NCBI GenBank assembly: GCA_023105745.1
Contig: JALGQZ010000014.1
Span: 9,047,888-9,111,887, forward strand
Direction: 5' to 3'
Length of the DNA: 64,000 nucleotides
Source of the DNA: Austropuccinia psidii
Taxonomy: Eukaryota; Basidiomycota; Pucciniomycetes; Pucciniales; Sphaerophragmiaceae
Shown: piece after piece, positions 33,672 through 46,941 of the stretch
Layout of the letters: the number at the start of each line of letters is the position of its first letter
Position numbering within the stretch: the first letter of the stretch is position 1
Made by a program: the position numbers and the translations under genes
Notes under the pieces: generated by a model
Seen by the model: the letters and a program-made list of their open reading frames with translations, nothing else
What the model was told of the DNA's origin: nothing
Databases searched by the model: none

Positions 33672-35336
33672 AATCATGGAAGTGCAAGCCAATATAGCAA
33701 AATATAAGTCAGTACTCAAGAAGGTTAGACCAGTAAATGAAGCTATGCCTCAAAATCTGAATCCACCTTTGGAAAGACCTGAATTATCAAGAGACACATA
33801 TGAAACACACCTATTACCTAACCCACCTTTATTTATTGAAACATAAAAATTTACAGAAGAAAGAACTTAGATGATAAATTTTGGACCATCTGGATGGTTA
33901 TCAAAAGAAAAGATTAATTCATTAAAAAATGTTATATTCCTAAGGCAAAAGGTTATAGCATTTTGTAAAGAATAAGAAGGCATACTAAAAAATTCTTATG
34001 GAGGACCTTTAAAAATACCAGTTATACCACATGAACCATGGAAAAAGAAACCAATACCAATACCAAAATCAATTTTACCTCAATTTATTGAGCTAGTCAG
34101 AGAAAGAATATGTACAGGACTCAAGAACAATCAACATCAAGCTATAACAGTCCAGTATTCTGTGTGGAAAAGTCCAATGGAAAACTTAGAATGGTTCATG
34201 ACCTTCAAGACCTCAATAAAGTAACAATAAAAGATGCAGGATTCCCACCAAATGTTGATGAGTTTGTAGGATCATTTTAAGGAAGAGCATGTTATTGATT
34301 AGGATATTTTATGGGAGGATATGATGAAAGAGAACTGGATATTACTACAAGAACACTTACAACATTTGAAAAACCACTTGGAAGACTTCAGCTTACCAGA
34401 CTTTCTGAAGGAGCAAAAAACTCTGTGGCAGTTTATCAAGAACAAATGACTTGGATACTTCAGGATAAAATACCAGAGCACTTTGGAATATTTATAGATG
34501 CTGAAGGTATTAAAGGACCCATATCAGCATATCAGCATGAAACAGTGAGGGAGAATCTGATCATAAGAAAATTTGTTTGGGAATATGCATTAACATTAGA
34601 AAGAATACTTTTCAGGATAGAAGAGGCAGGACTCACAATTTCAGGATCTAAATTTGCATTTTGTGTTCCAGAACTTGATATTGTGGGGCATGTTGTATGA
34701 TTGTGATGAAGAAAGATTTCAAAACAGAAGATAAAAAAGATACAAAACTGGCCTAGACAAAAAACAAAGAAATAAGTTAGAGTATTCTTAGGATTATGCA
34801 AATATGTCAGAATTTCTATCAAGGACTTTTCACAAGTTGCAGCAACATTGAGAAGATTGACAAGGGGGGATGTATTGTTGAAATGGGATTAAAAATGGGA
34901 AGAAGATTTAATAAGACTCAGGAAGATAGTAGGAGGAGAAATTACTTTTAAGAAATTGAATTATGCTACAGGGTCAGGGAAAATAAAATTAGCAATAGAT
35001 TAAAGTTATATTGTAGCTGGAGCATCTCCTATGCAAGAGGATGAGAATGGAAAGGATAGACCAGTACCATATGAATCAGTAACATTCTCCAGAATAAAAT
35101 CCAAATACTCTCAGCCAAAATTAGAACTCTGTGGTGCAGCAAGAATACTCAAAACACTTCAAGAAATATTATGGGGGAAACACTTTGAGCTTCAAGTAGA
35201 TTCTAAAGATTTAATAGAAATGATAAAAACAGCTTTCTTACCAAATGCACCAATGACAAGATGGGTGGCATTTATTAAACTTTTTTCATTTGATCTTGTA
35301 CACAAACCAGGGAAACCATTTACTATTCCAGATTAA
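33672..35336 (+). pseudogene. G3 reverse transcriptase and RNase H, decayed
   Basis: Starts near ATG 33676 and can be read, past stops, through KSVLKKVRPVNEAMPQNLNP, FGPSGWLSKEKINSLKNVIF and KKPIPIPKSILPQFIELVRE. The RT core follows at 34311-34700: GGYDERELDITTRTLTTFEK, then GIFIDAEGIKGP where the catalytic motif should be FIDD or YVDD, so the second Asp is lost. The RNase H region is open at 35031-35336 (PQPKLELCGAARILKTLQEI-type block and VDSKDLIEMIKTAF). Stops near 33844, 33868, 34220 and 34286 among others show it is inactive. Nearly 16 kb of foreign DNA separates it from the G3 protease and spacer. Confidence 0.8.
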
Positions 35337-36489
35337 TTCTCAAGAGGACCAAAGGGGGAGGACAAAGAAGAAATGTAAAGGGATGATTTTTATTCAGAGG
35401 AGGATTGGATAAAAACTCATCCAGTATTTGGACTAAAAGAAGTAAATACAAGTAAAGTGGGAAAATTATCAAGAAACAAAAGCAATATTGAAATTCTAAT
35501 AAAACAGGAAGGAGTTGGAAAACACATGAAGTAATATTTGAATACTTTGCAAAAGCCACAAAGTATTGGAGAAGTATATTTCAACAAAGCTAAAAGAAGA
35601 TCAGTAGATTTCTATCTAGAAGGAGGGTAGCTGAAAAGAAGAAATCAAGAACATCCACAAATAGTTTTATACAATGAAAAAGCTCAGAAACAGATACTAA
35701 AGAAAATGCATGAAGAATTGAGGCATAGAAGGGAAAATGAAACATACAGAAGAATGAAGAAAAGATATTGGTGGGAAGCAATGAAAAATATAGCCAAGAA
35801 ATGGGTCAAATAATTTCAAGAATGTCAAAAAAGGAATCATTTGCAACAAAAAAAAGAAGCAAAGATATCTGTAACATCCAATTTATTTGAAAGAGTCAGC
35901 ATTGGTGTGCTTTAAATTAAGGTAGGAGGATGGAATTACTTAGTGTTAGCAAGAGATGACTTTTCAGGATGGCCAAAAGCTGTGACATTAACAAGGCTAA
36001 CTGTAAAATCAGTCTCAGAATGGCTTACATCACATTGGATTCTTAGTCATGGATCTTCAAAAGAAGTGACAGTTGATGGAGGAGCATAATTTGGAAAAGA
36101 GCTACAAGAAGAAGTCAAAAGAGCAGGATTAATAATCAGAATAACTGCAACTTACTACCCAAAATCCCAAGGAGTGGTTGAAAGAGGCCATAAGCAATTG
36201 AAAGATGCCCTTGTAACAATGTGTGGTGAAAATGAATCCAGATTGAAAGAATACTTACAAATTTTGACTTTGGAAGATAGAATTTCAACAAAAAGAACAA
36301 GAGGATACTCACCACTTGAGCTTCAATTGGGTCAGCAAGCTGTTTTGCCAATTGATATTGAAACAAATACATATCTAGCCATTGAATTCAATAGAAGATC
36401 AACAAGAGAAGAACTATTAGAAGAAATAGCCATACAGATTTCAGCAAAAGAAGAAACAAGATTAGCAGCAGAAGAGAAATTGAGAGATT
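35337..36489 (+). pseudogene. G3 integrase, part 1, cut by solo LTR
   Basis: Readable pieces on the plus strand are the N-terminal zinc-binding region near 35700-35830 and the core with ARDDFSGWPKAVTLTRLTVK (first Asp region). TVDGGA, a stop, FGKELQEEVKRAG then follow (second Asp region), and YYPKSQGVVERGHKQLKDAL with the Glu. Several stops interrupt the first half; 36174-36489 is open. It is broken at 36489 within a KLRD segment, and the reading continues at 38307 after the inserted LTR. Confidence 0.78.
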
Positions 36490-38301
36490 TGTAACGTGTG
36501 GATATGAAACTTTGATAAAATATTGAGTACTTTTCCTGTCCTCAAAATTTGTATAATGTAAAATTATTTAAAAATAGTAAGAAATAGTATTTTTAAAGAG
36601 AGAAACATGCCAATTTTATTCTTTTAACTTTGTAAGTATAAAACAATAATATAATAAAAATTTAATGTTTTACCAACAAAAAAGATTTATCCAAAGGTAC
36701 TCTACAAGAGATATTTAAGGCTACAAAAGAAATTTCTTCAAGGGCAATTTCAATTGGAATTAATTGAGAAAAGAACTGCAAGAAATGAGTTAAAGAACAA
36801 AGTCTTTAAAAAGATATTTAAAGAGAAAAAAGGCCCAAAAGTGACCAGAGTGAATTTGGAAACAAAGTGACAAGGCTGACTTTGATGAAAGATGCTTTAA
36901 TTCACTTTTGGGGTGGTTCAGGGGTAAAAATGATTATAATGATTTTTTCATGGGTTACAGGGTTTAGGATGATATGAGAAGGGTGGCTGGAATCCTTTAT
37001 TGATTGGTTTAACAGTTTTTAAACTAATTATAAAAGGAAAAGATTCTAACATAAAGAGAAAGGTGGGGCAAAGAAGACATTCTTTTATAGCCATCAGTTT
37101 GCTTACTCCAAAAGTAAAATTTACTCTTGTCAGTCGTGAAAAACACTCTGACATCAGAAAAGCCAATTATGGCGTTATTGAACCCTGGTTTAGACCAAAA
37201 AAGGGCTGGTTTTAGCCATTTTTTGCTCTTTTTAGCCATTTTAGACCCTTAAATCAGCCATTACTACATTAATACCTTGCCTATAGCCTTCTAAACACGT
37301 CAGAATGAGTGTAATTGACGTGGAAACCAGTAGAAACTGTTTTCAATAAGATTGTTTTATCTTAAGGGTAGTTTTACCCTCTTGGCAACAGTTAAAACTG
37401 CCCTGGTTGGTATCAAAACCTCATCATAAATTGAGCCACAGACCCTGTGACTCAATTCCAGGCCAAAAGTGATGGAATTTTGTGTGGATTTTGACATCTA
37501 ACGCCTGTCAGCAAGGACTTTGGGGGTCTGGCTCCCCCTTAGAGCTAGAGTTCCTTTTCCCCCCCAAATTTAATCTTTCCAATTTATTTTTTCCTTTAAT
37601 TCCTCATCATGTATTATACTTACAATTTACATGTGTAATTCAATTGAGTTTGAAAGTACACTACTGTAGGAATTGAAACCTCATATGTAAATCAAAGTTC
37701 ACTTATGTAATACACGCACACATTTTGACAATTCAATTGAGTTTCATTGAAAATACTTCAACTCCTCATAGCTTCTAAACTATACACAACACCTCAATTT
37801 TAACACAAAAATTGATGATTAACACTACATTTGATATGAATTACATTAAGGTTTTTGGGATTCTCAACTTTTATACAGAAAATACAAAAAACCCAATTTA
37901 AGCTTATTTAGAGTTGAGTTACAAAAATTTCACTCAGAGGTGACCCCACCTAATTTTTTATAAGGAATCCAATGGTGACATAAATTTTATATGTTTATTT
38001 TTTAAAAAAAAAGTTATGATAAATTTTATTTAAATTTTTGCCAAAATTACTTTATTTTGGGTAATTTTGTTGAAAATTCATTTCTACCCAATTTTTTCAA
38101 GTAAAAATGTGTTTTTACAATTTACAAATTTAATGTATTTTTATTTTTAAATTATAATTAAATTTTTGATTTTTTATATGAATTCATATTTATATTTTAA
38201 TTTTTATTTTAATAATGTAAATAAACTTATTTTATTTATGTTTGTATATTAATTTTTGTTTGTGGTATTTTGGGTATATGAAAATAACTTCAAGGCTCAC
38301 A
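36490..38301 (-). mobile_element. Solo G1 LTR with TSD AGATT
   Basis: 1812-bp LTR reading TGTAACGTGTGG to GGCTCACA on the plus strand, flanked by a perfect 5-bp duplication AGATT (36485-36489 and 38302-38306). No internal region is present, so it is the product of recombination between the two LTRs of an inserted G1 element. It is visibly older than the pair at 5735/11012. It interrupts the G3 integrase. Confidence 0.93.
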
Positions 38302-38306
38302 AGATT

Positions 38307-38640
38307 CAAGAAATAAATCAGTTAAATAATTGGAAAAAAAAATGGCACACAAACTGAGAAATACACTTGAACCAGGGGACTTGGTATAAGTTTATAATAA
38401 GACACTTCAGTCACAGTGGGGTTTACTCTTCAAAACCCATTGGAATGGACCTTATAGAGTTATCAATCAAATGAATAATTGACCATATGAGCTTGAGGAA
38501 TTGGATGGAACTAAAATCAGGAGAAAATTTGAAGCAAGTCAAATCAAGAGGCTTTATCTCAGAGGAAAGATAGGTCAATCAAGTTCAGAGTCAGAAAATG
38601 AAAGCAGTGAAGAAATTGGAGCTGAATAGTTAATATTGGA
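38307..38640 (+). pseudogene. G3 integrase, part 2 (C-terminal domain)
   Basis: After the TSD the integrase tail resumes with LEPGDLV, KTLQSQWGLLFKTHWNGPYR, VINQMN, PYELEELDGTKIRRKF and EASQIKRLY, the usual C-terminal domain of Gypsy integrases. An acidic Ser/Glu-rich end stops at GAE near 38628. Two or three stops are present. No chromodomain is visible, unlike G1 and G2. Confidence 0.75.
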
Positions 38641-38710
38641 GGGAGAAGAAGAGAAAAATAAATATGATTGATATTGGAAAGCTTCTCAACTGGAATTCTT
38701 GGGACAGCAT

Positions 38711-38726
38711 TAAATGGAGAGGGGGA
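38711..38726 (+). promoter_or_regulatory. Polypurine tract of G3
   Basis: AAATGGAGAGGGGGA lies directly before the TGTGGTATT start of LTR-B, as expected for a plus-strand element. Confidence 0.8.
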
Positions 38727-40887
38727 TGTGGTATTACATACCATTAGTATCATTTTCAAGCTTCCCAATAAAACAAAAGAAAGAGATGATAATGAAAGAC
38801 TTACACAAACTACAGGTTCCAAACAAGAATATACCCTACACAGCCTCAAGATCTTATCAAAACATAAAAGTATCACAAAATGTATCCACCTTATTGCATA
38901 ATCAATAAGGAGTTATGCAATTCAAAGGATTTAATCGAAATACAGGTACATGAAGATGGGTCACAGCATAAGAGCTGTATTTTACCCACCTTGATTGAAT
39001 TGAAAGAAGAAATACCTCAAGGCTATGCAGAAAATTACAATATATTCTCCAAGAACAAATGTTTTCTTAGTAATATTAACACCCAGAAAACTCAATAGAT
39101 ATGATTAAATCTCCTTATGAAATGATAAAATACTAAAATAAAACCACCAGCATGTTTCCCTCAAGACTGAATATCAAAATTAAAATTAGTAATTAATTAA
39201 AGACAGGAAAATAGAAAAACAAATACTTTCCCCACATTCAAAAAAAATACAATCTCACCAGCCAAATTATCTCAAAGACATCACATGATGTTGATAGGAA
39301 ACAGCACCACCAGCATAATTCTGTCAGAAAATTCATGAAAAAGTCACCAAAAAGAAAATCTCACAAGGCTAATTCTCTCAAATATATCATATGAAGAGAA
39401 GAAATTTCTACCAAAAGGAGCTGTATTTTCTCCCCTTTCTTGGAAAAAATAAAATCTCACCAGACAAATTATCTCAAAGAAATCACTTGATCTTGATTAG
39501 AAAAAGCACCACCAGGATAATTCTCTCAGTAAATATGTATCAAAGTCACCAAAAAGAAAAATCTCACCAGCCAAATTCTCTCAAATATATCATATGACTA
39601 GAAGAAATTTCAATTTTCAGAAGCCGTATTTTCTCCACTTTCTTGGCAAAAATAAAATCTCACCAGACAAATTATCTCAAAGACATCACATAATCTTAAT
39701 AAGAAAAAGCACCACCAGCATAATTCTCTCAGTAAATATGAAACAAAGTCACCAAAAAGAAAAATCTCAACAGCCAAATTCTTGCAATTATATCATATCA
39801 CTAGGAGGAATTTCAGTTGTCAGAAGATGTATTTTCTCCACTTTGTTGGAAAAAATGAAATCTCAACAGCTAAATTATCTCAAAGACATTACATGATCCT
39901 GATAAGAAAAAGTACCACCATCATAATTCTCTCAGCAAATATGTTGCTATACCACAAATACCTGTTTCACCAGCTATAAACTCTCAATTATGATTTTTTT
40001 TAATTACCATGTTTTCACAAGCTCTATGGAGGCCCAAAAGATATAAATGGTGGTCCTCCCTCCCACATTTTCTCAAAATCATGGAACAAGTTCCCACTAT
40101 CCAGTATGACCACCAGCCCTGAACTAGCAGGATATCCAGAGTAGGAGTAGTGTTTGAGTGGTGAGAAGCACTGTAGCCTTGCTCAGTAGCTTAGTATTGT
40201 TGAAGAATAGTAGTATTTCTGCAGTGAAAAAGCTCAGTAGTCTTACTCAGTATATTAGTATTATTAAATAATATTAGTATAAACATAGTTAAAAAGATCA
40301 CTAGCATTTCTCAGTAGCTTAGGATCATTGAAAAATATTAGTATAATGTTAGTTAAAAGCTTGGTAGATATTTTTGGAAGCCTAGTATTAATAACAGAAA
40401 AGAAGTAGTGATATTAACTCAACATTAAAAATATCAAAAGAAGAAAATCCAGTAGTCTTATTATTAGTATCAATAAAAAAATCATTATAATCAACATAAA
40501 GCCAAAACAAAATATTCTTATTAGTTTTATTAAAATATCAGAAAACCAGAAAAAGATATATATTATCACTACTTTTATTAAAATAACAAAAAAATCTTAG
40601 TCTTTCTGTTATCAGAAATTTTAGTCTTAAATCAGAGTTTTTACTGTAGTGTTCTTGATAGGTTTGATTTAGAGACTGCTGATAAGTCCTCTCTATCTGT
40701 TATGGCCACAAATATTATTTAGTTTTGTGATTATCTGTAGGCTGACTATTAAGTATTACTTAGAGGGGAAGCTGATACACCTTAGCACCCATTGGTATTG
40801 GACAATTCTGAAATTCAAAACAAACCTACCATTAATTTCCTCCTCAAGGTACTGCCTTATTCCATCCCACACCAAACACAGTTCCCA
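38727..40887 (+). mobile_element. Right LTR of G3 (LTR-B)
   Basis: Direct-repeat partner of 3571-5464, beginning TGTGGTATTACATACC and ending AGTTCCCA. It is longer (about 2.16 kb), mainly because it has four rather than three 203-bp tandem units between about 39241 and 39970. Divergence from LTR-A is substantial, in line with the decayed coding region. Confidence 0.8.
39241..39970. repeat. Four tandem units of about 203 bp in LTR-B
   Basis: Units start near 39241, 39446, 39648 and 39852 and match the three units of LTR-A. Overlapping plus-strand open frames here (39391-39979) are products of the repeat, not genes. Confidence 0.78.
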
Positions 40888-41431
40888 GAGAATGTGTCCC
40901 CAAGTACTTCCACCAACAAAAAAACTCATGTTTGGTGGTATGCCACCATACATACCTCACCTACCCAACCAAATAGATCCCCATAATGAACTTTTTGTTT
41001 CCACCACCACCATTTCCCTGTATATTAATGCATGAAACATAACCTTTATAAGATTCAATTACTGTTTGCTGTCACACAAGAAAGCATAACTGGATTCCCC
41101 CAATATGCCACTGTACAAGAAGCTTCTATATCCCATAAAGGGTTTCATATTGTAATGTGAGCTTTTGTACACCACTCCTTGCCTAATATGCCACATAGTC
41201 AGAAGTCATATGTCCACACCCACATTCTTACCACCTTGCCTGAATATATGCCCCAAATTGGATATGAAGATTATGAATAAAAGTGACCCATGTTTAGAAC
41301 CAGCATCCACATAACCACAGGAAATGACCCTTTGGACCCATTACTACCCCTCATACAATTTCCTCCACCTCCGCTTTTTGCTTTTCATTACCTTTAGCTA
41401 GACCTTCCTAATCATATTATTTCCCACTGTC
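40888..41431. other. Intergenic between G3 and G2
   Basis: No gene or recognisable repeat. Short frames only. The last bases before G2 (CTGTC) do not match the bases after it (ATAAC). Confidence 0.5.
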
Positions 41432-42864
41432 TGTCAGGATGAAGCCATGATAAAGATGTAAGAATAGACTAATTACAGCTTTAACTATGTTTGTGACACA
41501 GAAAAAAGGTTTAAAATAAAGATTTTAAAGATAATAAGGGTATTTAATAAAATAAAAGGGCTTTACTATCAAGAGATAGTGGTGGCTAGTGCTGCTGAAA
41601 GCCCTGGTAGCAGTCTTACCAGTTGTGTTACTATAATAAGAGCTACAATACTAGGATTTATAGTATAACCTGATTATTTTCCAACAGTAAAACTGTTTTT
41701 GACAGTTTCATACATAGGAATTCAAGAGCGGAATGAGGAAAGCTTTTCTGGCTTTGAAAAGCGCCCTTTTTATCCTGAAATAGGGTGAAAAGGTGGCTAG
41801 ACATTTACACATAGAGGAAGTGAAGATTTTTCAGTCTCTAGGACAGGCTTGTGGTTTACAAAAGGCCTTTATAGCCTGTATTGGGCTCAGATGTGGTTTT
41901 GAAGCCACATCTGGGCTGTTTTCACCAATACAGGGTGAAAAGGTTCATCTGGGTACCACACAGCTTGATTCTGACTTGTATGACGCGTAGAATGCTGTAC
42001 AGAACCTGTATGGGATCCCAGTATTGAATGGACTATAAGGTATTGAAGCAAAATCAAGCTCCTTAATCAGTTTGACACCTCATAATCATGGTTATGGGAT
42101 ATTATCCCATGGTAAGGCTGTATTGGCCAAACTGTGGGATTTTGACCTTAAAACAGCCATAACGTGGTCAGTTCTTGAGATATCAACCTCAACTTGGTTC
42201 AGTGTGTAGCTCTTCATGTAATATACACAATGGTACCTTATTTGGTACAGTTATCATCAAATGTGGCAGAGATATCCCATGTACAAGGTTTTTGTACATA
42301 TGCGTGTTTTAAGCAAAAAGCTGTATTGGGCTTCTTTGCCTCATAACTTTTGTTCTAGATGAGATATGGGGAAATGAGTGGCACCATCAGATAGCCCTAA
42401 TTTTTCTCTTTCCAAAAAGAACCTACTACAAGTATTTCACACTAAAACTGTAGAAGTTAGATGAGAGGTGAATATGTTATTCACCCTTATTTGGCCTGAA
42501 TTTGACCATAACTTCTTTAATACTGGTGCTAGCTAAGTTTGGTTGGTACAATTAGATAGCCCTGACTTAGAGCTTCATTTTGAATACCCATTTGATGGGG
42601 GCAGGCCTCTTACCCTTTATTCAGATGGGAGGTGACAATTAAGGTTTATGCTCAGCAACAACTTTCAGAAGGAATAACTTTGTTATTCTTTGTCCTGTGT
42701 TGATGGGACTTGTATATTTGGAAAGGGGTGATTTTCTTCTTTCTTTTGATACCTTTTGAGCTGATTTGGCTCAGCTCCATGTTCTGGTGGTATCTTGGCT
42801 ATATTATTGGTTTATGGTATTTGGCTGTCATGCTTGTGCTCTGGTTTTGCGTCACAGGTTGACA
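41432..42864 (-). repeat. 3' LTR of G2
   Basis: On the plus strand TGTCAGGATGAAG to CACAGGTTGACA. Direct-repeat partner of 49687-51125 with many substitutions. Confidence 0.88.
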
Positions 42865-42877
42865 TACCCTCCCTCTA
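42865..42877 (-). promoter_or_regulatory. Polypurine tract of G2
   Basis: On the minus strand AGAGGGAGGGTA directly precedes the 3' LTR, closely resembling the G1 tract. Confidence 0.8.
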
Positions 42878-42889
42878 AAAAAAGGCTCA

Positions 42890-43540
42890 TCATTGATGAG
42901 ACTTTTCAGTCCTCCTACAGTCTTTGAATCTCCTTAAATGAAGGTTCCCATCTGGTATGACATCTTCTGCCAACCACTTGTCCTTATCAGCTGTCTGGTT
43001 CTTGAATCTGACCAAGTACTGTCTCTGATCCTTACCATTAAGTCTGATCGTCCTGGCCTTGATAATTTTCTTCACAGGTCCAGGGGAGTCTTTCAATTTG
43101 ACTATTTCTGGTGGGGTTGGGTTCTTCTTCCTGGAGGGGAATTTATCCTCCTCTGTTTGGAAGTATGGTTTGACCAGGCTCACTGGAAAGACTGGGTGTT
43201 TCCTAGAAAACTCCTCAGTGAGCTTGACCTCTACTGCATTCCTCCCTATCAACTTAATGATAGTGAAGGGCCCTACAAATGAGTCTCTCATTTTCTTAGG
43301 TCCTTTGAGATTGTTAAATTTCAGTGTAGACACTAACACCTGGTCCCCTTCCTTGAAGTCAGGTTCCATATGTGACTTGTCCCACCTTTGCTTGTTGTAC
43401 TCTTTGGCCTCAGCTATGCATTTGGCAGCAGTATCACAGGCTTTCTTCCACATATCGTGGAAGTCTTTGGCTGTGGGGTGGATGGTCAGAAGATTTTTCT
43501 TCAAGTGATCCACAGGTAACAGGGGATTCCACCTTTCTCT
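42890..43540 (-). CDS. G2 integrase C-terminus and chromodomain
   Basis: End of the gag-pol polyprotein, in a different frame from the main pol frame because of a one-base loss near 43541. There the sequence reads GAGAAAGG then TGGAAT; an intact relative at 63.4 kb reads EKGWNP. It continues [37 protein letters not shown] and [20 protein letters not shown] chromodomain ([20 protein letters not shown]) and a basic tail end at the stop at 42890. This domain is expected to bias integration through histone-tail contacts. Confidence 0.82.
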   Translation of the reverse strand, partial: RERWNPLLPVDHLKKNLLTIHPTAKDFHDMWKKACDTAAKCIAEAKEYNKQRWDKSHMEPDFKEGDQVLVSTLKFNNLKGPKKMRDSFVGPFTIIKLIGRNAVEVKLTEEFSRKHPVFPVSLVKPYFQTEEDKFPSRKKNPTPPEIVKLKDSPGPVKKIIKARTIRLNGKDQRQYLVRFKNQTADKDKWLAEDVIPDGNLHLRRFKDCRRTEKSHQ

Positions 43541-46500
43541 ACCAGTGCAGGTGTTTTTCCTGTGGTAGAGTGCTGGCTTGTATTATAAGCCAGTTGGACT
43601 GCTGGTAAGAGGGTGACCCAATCATGGGTATATCCCTCATGGTCCTTGTATTCCATGCCATAGGCACAGAACCTCCTGAGGATGGCCTCCATTGTTTGGA
43701 TCATCCTCTCAGCTAGGCCATCTGTTTGTGGATGGTAAGCTGTGGAAAAAGCAAGCTTGGTGCCAAGCATGTCATATAAATTGGTGCAAAATTCAGATGT
43801 AAATTTTGGGTCCCTGTCACTAATTATGATCTTAGGGACTCCACAGGTGGATATGATGTTATTCCAAAATAACAGAGCAGTGTCCATGGCTGTGTCCTCT
43901 TTATGGCATGGTAGACACCTCATGCTCTTGCTGAACCTATCAACTATGATTAAGCAGGCATTGTAGTTTTCTTTGCCTCCTGGGACAAGTCCTGTGACCC
44001 AGTCCATGTTGATGGTTTCCCATGGGTGTTTGGGTTCTTCTATGTGTTGAAGCAACCCATATTTCTTCCCATGTTTTCTATTTGCCTTTTGGCATCTTTC
44101 ACAAGTGTTGATATACTCACTCAACTCTTGCTCCCACTTGGGCCACCAAGCTGTGCTTGCTACCCTCTCCTTAGTCCTGTCCTCACTCATGTGTCCCATG
44201 TAGGGGCAGTCATGGCATTCCTGCAGGATTAAAGAGATGTGGTCTCTGTCTATCACTATGAGTGCACTGGTGTGCTTGTCTCTGTGATAAATCAGGCCAT
44301 CTATAAGGAAGAATTTATTGTCCTTATAGGCCCTCAACCAGGGTTCCTCCAGCTGGGTTTCCAGTTCTGGGCTCCTGTATTTTTTCTGAAGGAGTTGCAT
44401 TAGTATGCTACACTGTTTGTGTTTAGCATAAGATTTCAGTACTGCATTGAAGAATTCATTGTGCAGTTCTGAGGAACTTATCCCCAGTATGGGGTTTTCT
44501 GTCCCTTCTGAATCAGTGTTTCCACTGTCAAGGGTACCACTCCCTGGTGCCCATTCAAAGAATCTGAAGTTCTTCTTCCTATCTATTTCCATAAAATGGA
44601 TAGGAATTTTTGCAGCAACTTCAGGGTCATAAGCTGGATTGCTTTTGACATTGTCCAGTGGCCATCTGCTAAGGCCATCTGCATTGGTATGGCTTTTACC
44701 TTCCTTGTATATGATGGTCATGTTCCCTCTATACTCCTGGATGGCTATTTGCCATCTCAGCATGTGTCTATTAGTAGTCTTCATGTTTAGTAAAGACTTC
44801 AAGGCTGTGCAGTCTGTGTAGACTTCAAAGACTGCACCCTCCAAATAGTAATGGAGTTTTTCTAGAGCCCAGACTAGACATAAACATTCTGTCTGGGTGG
44901 CCCCATACCTGGCTTCTGAATCTTTCAGCTGCCTGGAGATGTAACATATTACACCTTCTCTTGGTTCACCATCCATAATTTGTCTTTGGTGAAGGGCTGC
45001 TCCCAAGCCTTGGCTGCATGCTGCATCTATATATAACTTGAATGGTAGTTCAAAGTCAGGCAAGATGAGCACAGGTGCATTAGTGAGTTCATATTTGATC
45101 CTCTCATATGCATCCCTCCTTTCCTTGGTTATTTCAAAAACTACATCCTTTGAGCATAACTTGTATAAACTACTGGTTATGTGTGCAAAGTTCTTAATGT
45201 GGTTTCTATAGTAGCTAGCAAACCCAAGGAAAGATTGCATCTCTTTGATGTTCTTTGGTACTGGCTTTTGCAGTACTGCTGCTACTTTGCTCTGGTCAAT
45301 TGCCAGACTAAGGCCTGAGACTTTGTGTCCTAGAGCTAGCAGCTCTTGTTGGCCAAAATTACACTTTTTAAGTGAGATTTTCAGATTGATGGGTGTACAT
45401 TTACTTAGCACTCTGTCTATGTATTGTACATGGTCTTCCCATGTCTCTGAGTATATAATGATATCATCAATGTATACTACCATCCAGCCTTCCATTATTT
45501 CTTCTTGAAATATGGTGTCCATCATCCTTTGGAAGTGGGCTGGTGCATTCTTGATGCCAAATGGCATCCTGGTGTAGTCATATATGCCCATATGGCATAT
45601 AATTCTGAGTAATTTCATGGAGTTTGGTTTAACTCCATTTTGGTGGAAGCCCTTCATACAATCCATCTTAGTGATGTATTTGGCTTTGGCCAATTTATCC
45701 AAGGCATGAGGTATCCTTGGTATAGGATACCTGTCTGCTTTTGTGTAGTTGTTCAGGGCTCTGAAGTCTCCACACAGTCTAGACTTGCCATCATGCCAGG
45801 TGATTAGGACAGGAGTGGTGATTTCCACTATTTCATTATGTCCAATCTTCCTAATGACATCCATGTCCAGGAGTTCATGGATATGTTTCTCAATCTCTTT
45901 CCTGGTCTCCAGACTTGCTGGGTAAGGAGGTCTCCTTAACATGGGTGGATAAGGCCTTTCCACATCCAGATATAGTTCTATATCATGGCCTTTGATCTTA
46001 CCTAATGGTTCTTCACCAATGGCAAATGCTGGTCTATTCTTCCTCAGCATCTTCAGTAAACTTAGCTTTTGTTTACTGGTGAGGCTAGTGCTAAACTGTC
46101 CCTCTCTGAATTCTTTCAGAAGTTCTTCCAGTGGGTCCTGAGAAGATATCTGGTATATATCAAGAGAAAATTTCTTTTCCTTGTTAGTAGCAATGGTAAT
46201 ATGCCTATTTTTACTATTATAAATATCTATGCCATACATCCTCTGGTAATCTGTTCCCAGTAAAAACCCTTGGATATGGGCATCTTCAAGCACTACAAAC
46301 TCTGGGTTGAGTCTGATATTACCTTTTCTGTGGGGTATAATTATCTCTTTGATAATTGTCCCAATAGAGGTCATCTTTCCAGATGCACTCTTAAAGTTCT
46401 TTGCCCTGGTGGGCAAGAGTTCTTTTTCCCAGTTTGGGAAGTGGTTATCCAGATAATTTCTGGCCACTATGGAGCAGTGTGCTCCACTGTCAATGATCAA

Positions 46501-46941
46501 TGGGTGCTGAGCATTGTCAATACATACAGTCATTTTTGTGGCTGTTCCATGTATATATGCCATTCCTTTGGTTGGTGTAACCAGGAATGTTTGTGCATCT
46601 TGTGTGTGTTTACACAAGTTCTTGTTGGCAGTGTCTTGTGGCATGCCTGCTTCCAACTGTATATCCTGGATTTCTAGTGGGGTTTCCTCTTGGTATTCCA
46701 CTAGAAATTCCTCTCTTGGGTCTTGATCCTCATCAGATGGTTCTCTGATGGCATCACCCATAGAGTCTGATTCAGAATCCTCTGTTGGGGGTTCTTCTTC
46801 AGGGACTTTCTCTATAGCATAGACTTTTTTCTTTGCTTTTGGACAGTTGTTGGAATAGTGGTCTGTTGAACCACAATTGTGACAAGAATTCTTCTTCTTT
46901 GCCACTTCTGCTACTGTTTCTCTGGGTTTGTCTTTAAACTA
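43501..46941 (-). CDS. G2 pol: protease, RT, RNase H, integrase
   Basis: Long open frame of 1134 codons from 46905, continuous with gag upstream except for a TAG at 46941-46939. Residues are counted from 46905. CCHC zinc knuckle at C8, C11, H16, C21. Protease DSG at 139-141, ending [14 protein letters not shown] near 216-229. RT core with [16 protein letters not shown] and catalytic YIDD at 478-481. RNase H has [13 protein letters not shown] near 625 and [11 protein letters not shown] near 695. Integrase has a zinc region with CERC near 935 and a DDE core at D968, D1030 and E1066, with 35 residues between the last two. All catalytic residues are intact. The frame shifts near 43541 before the C-terminus. 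Confidence 0.92.

Noticed and set aside
39391..39979. Series of overlapping plus-strand frames with SQRNHLILIRKSTT-like repeats
   Set aside because: Produced by the 203-bp tandem units of LTR-B; LTR-A has the same peptides in shifted frames.
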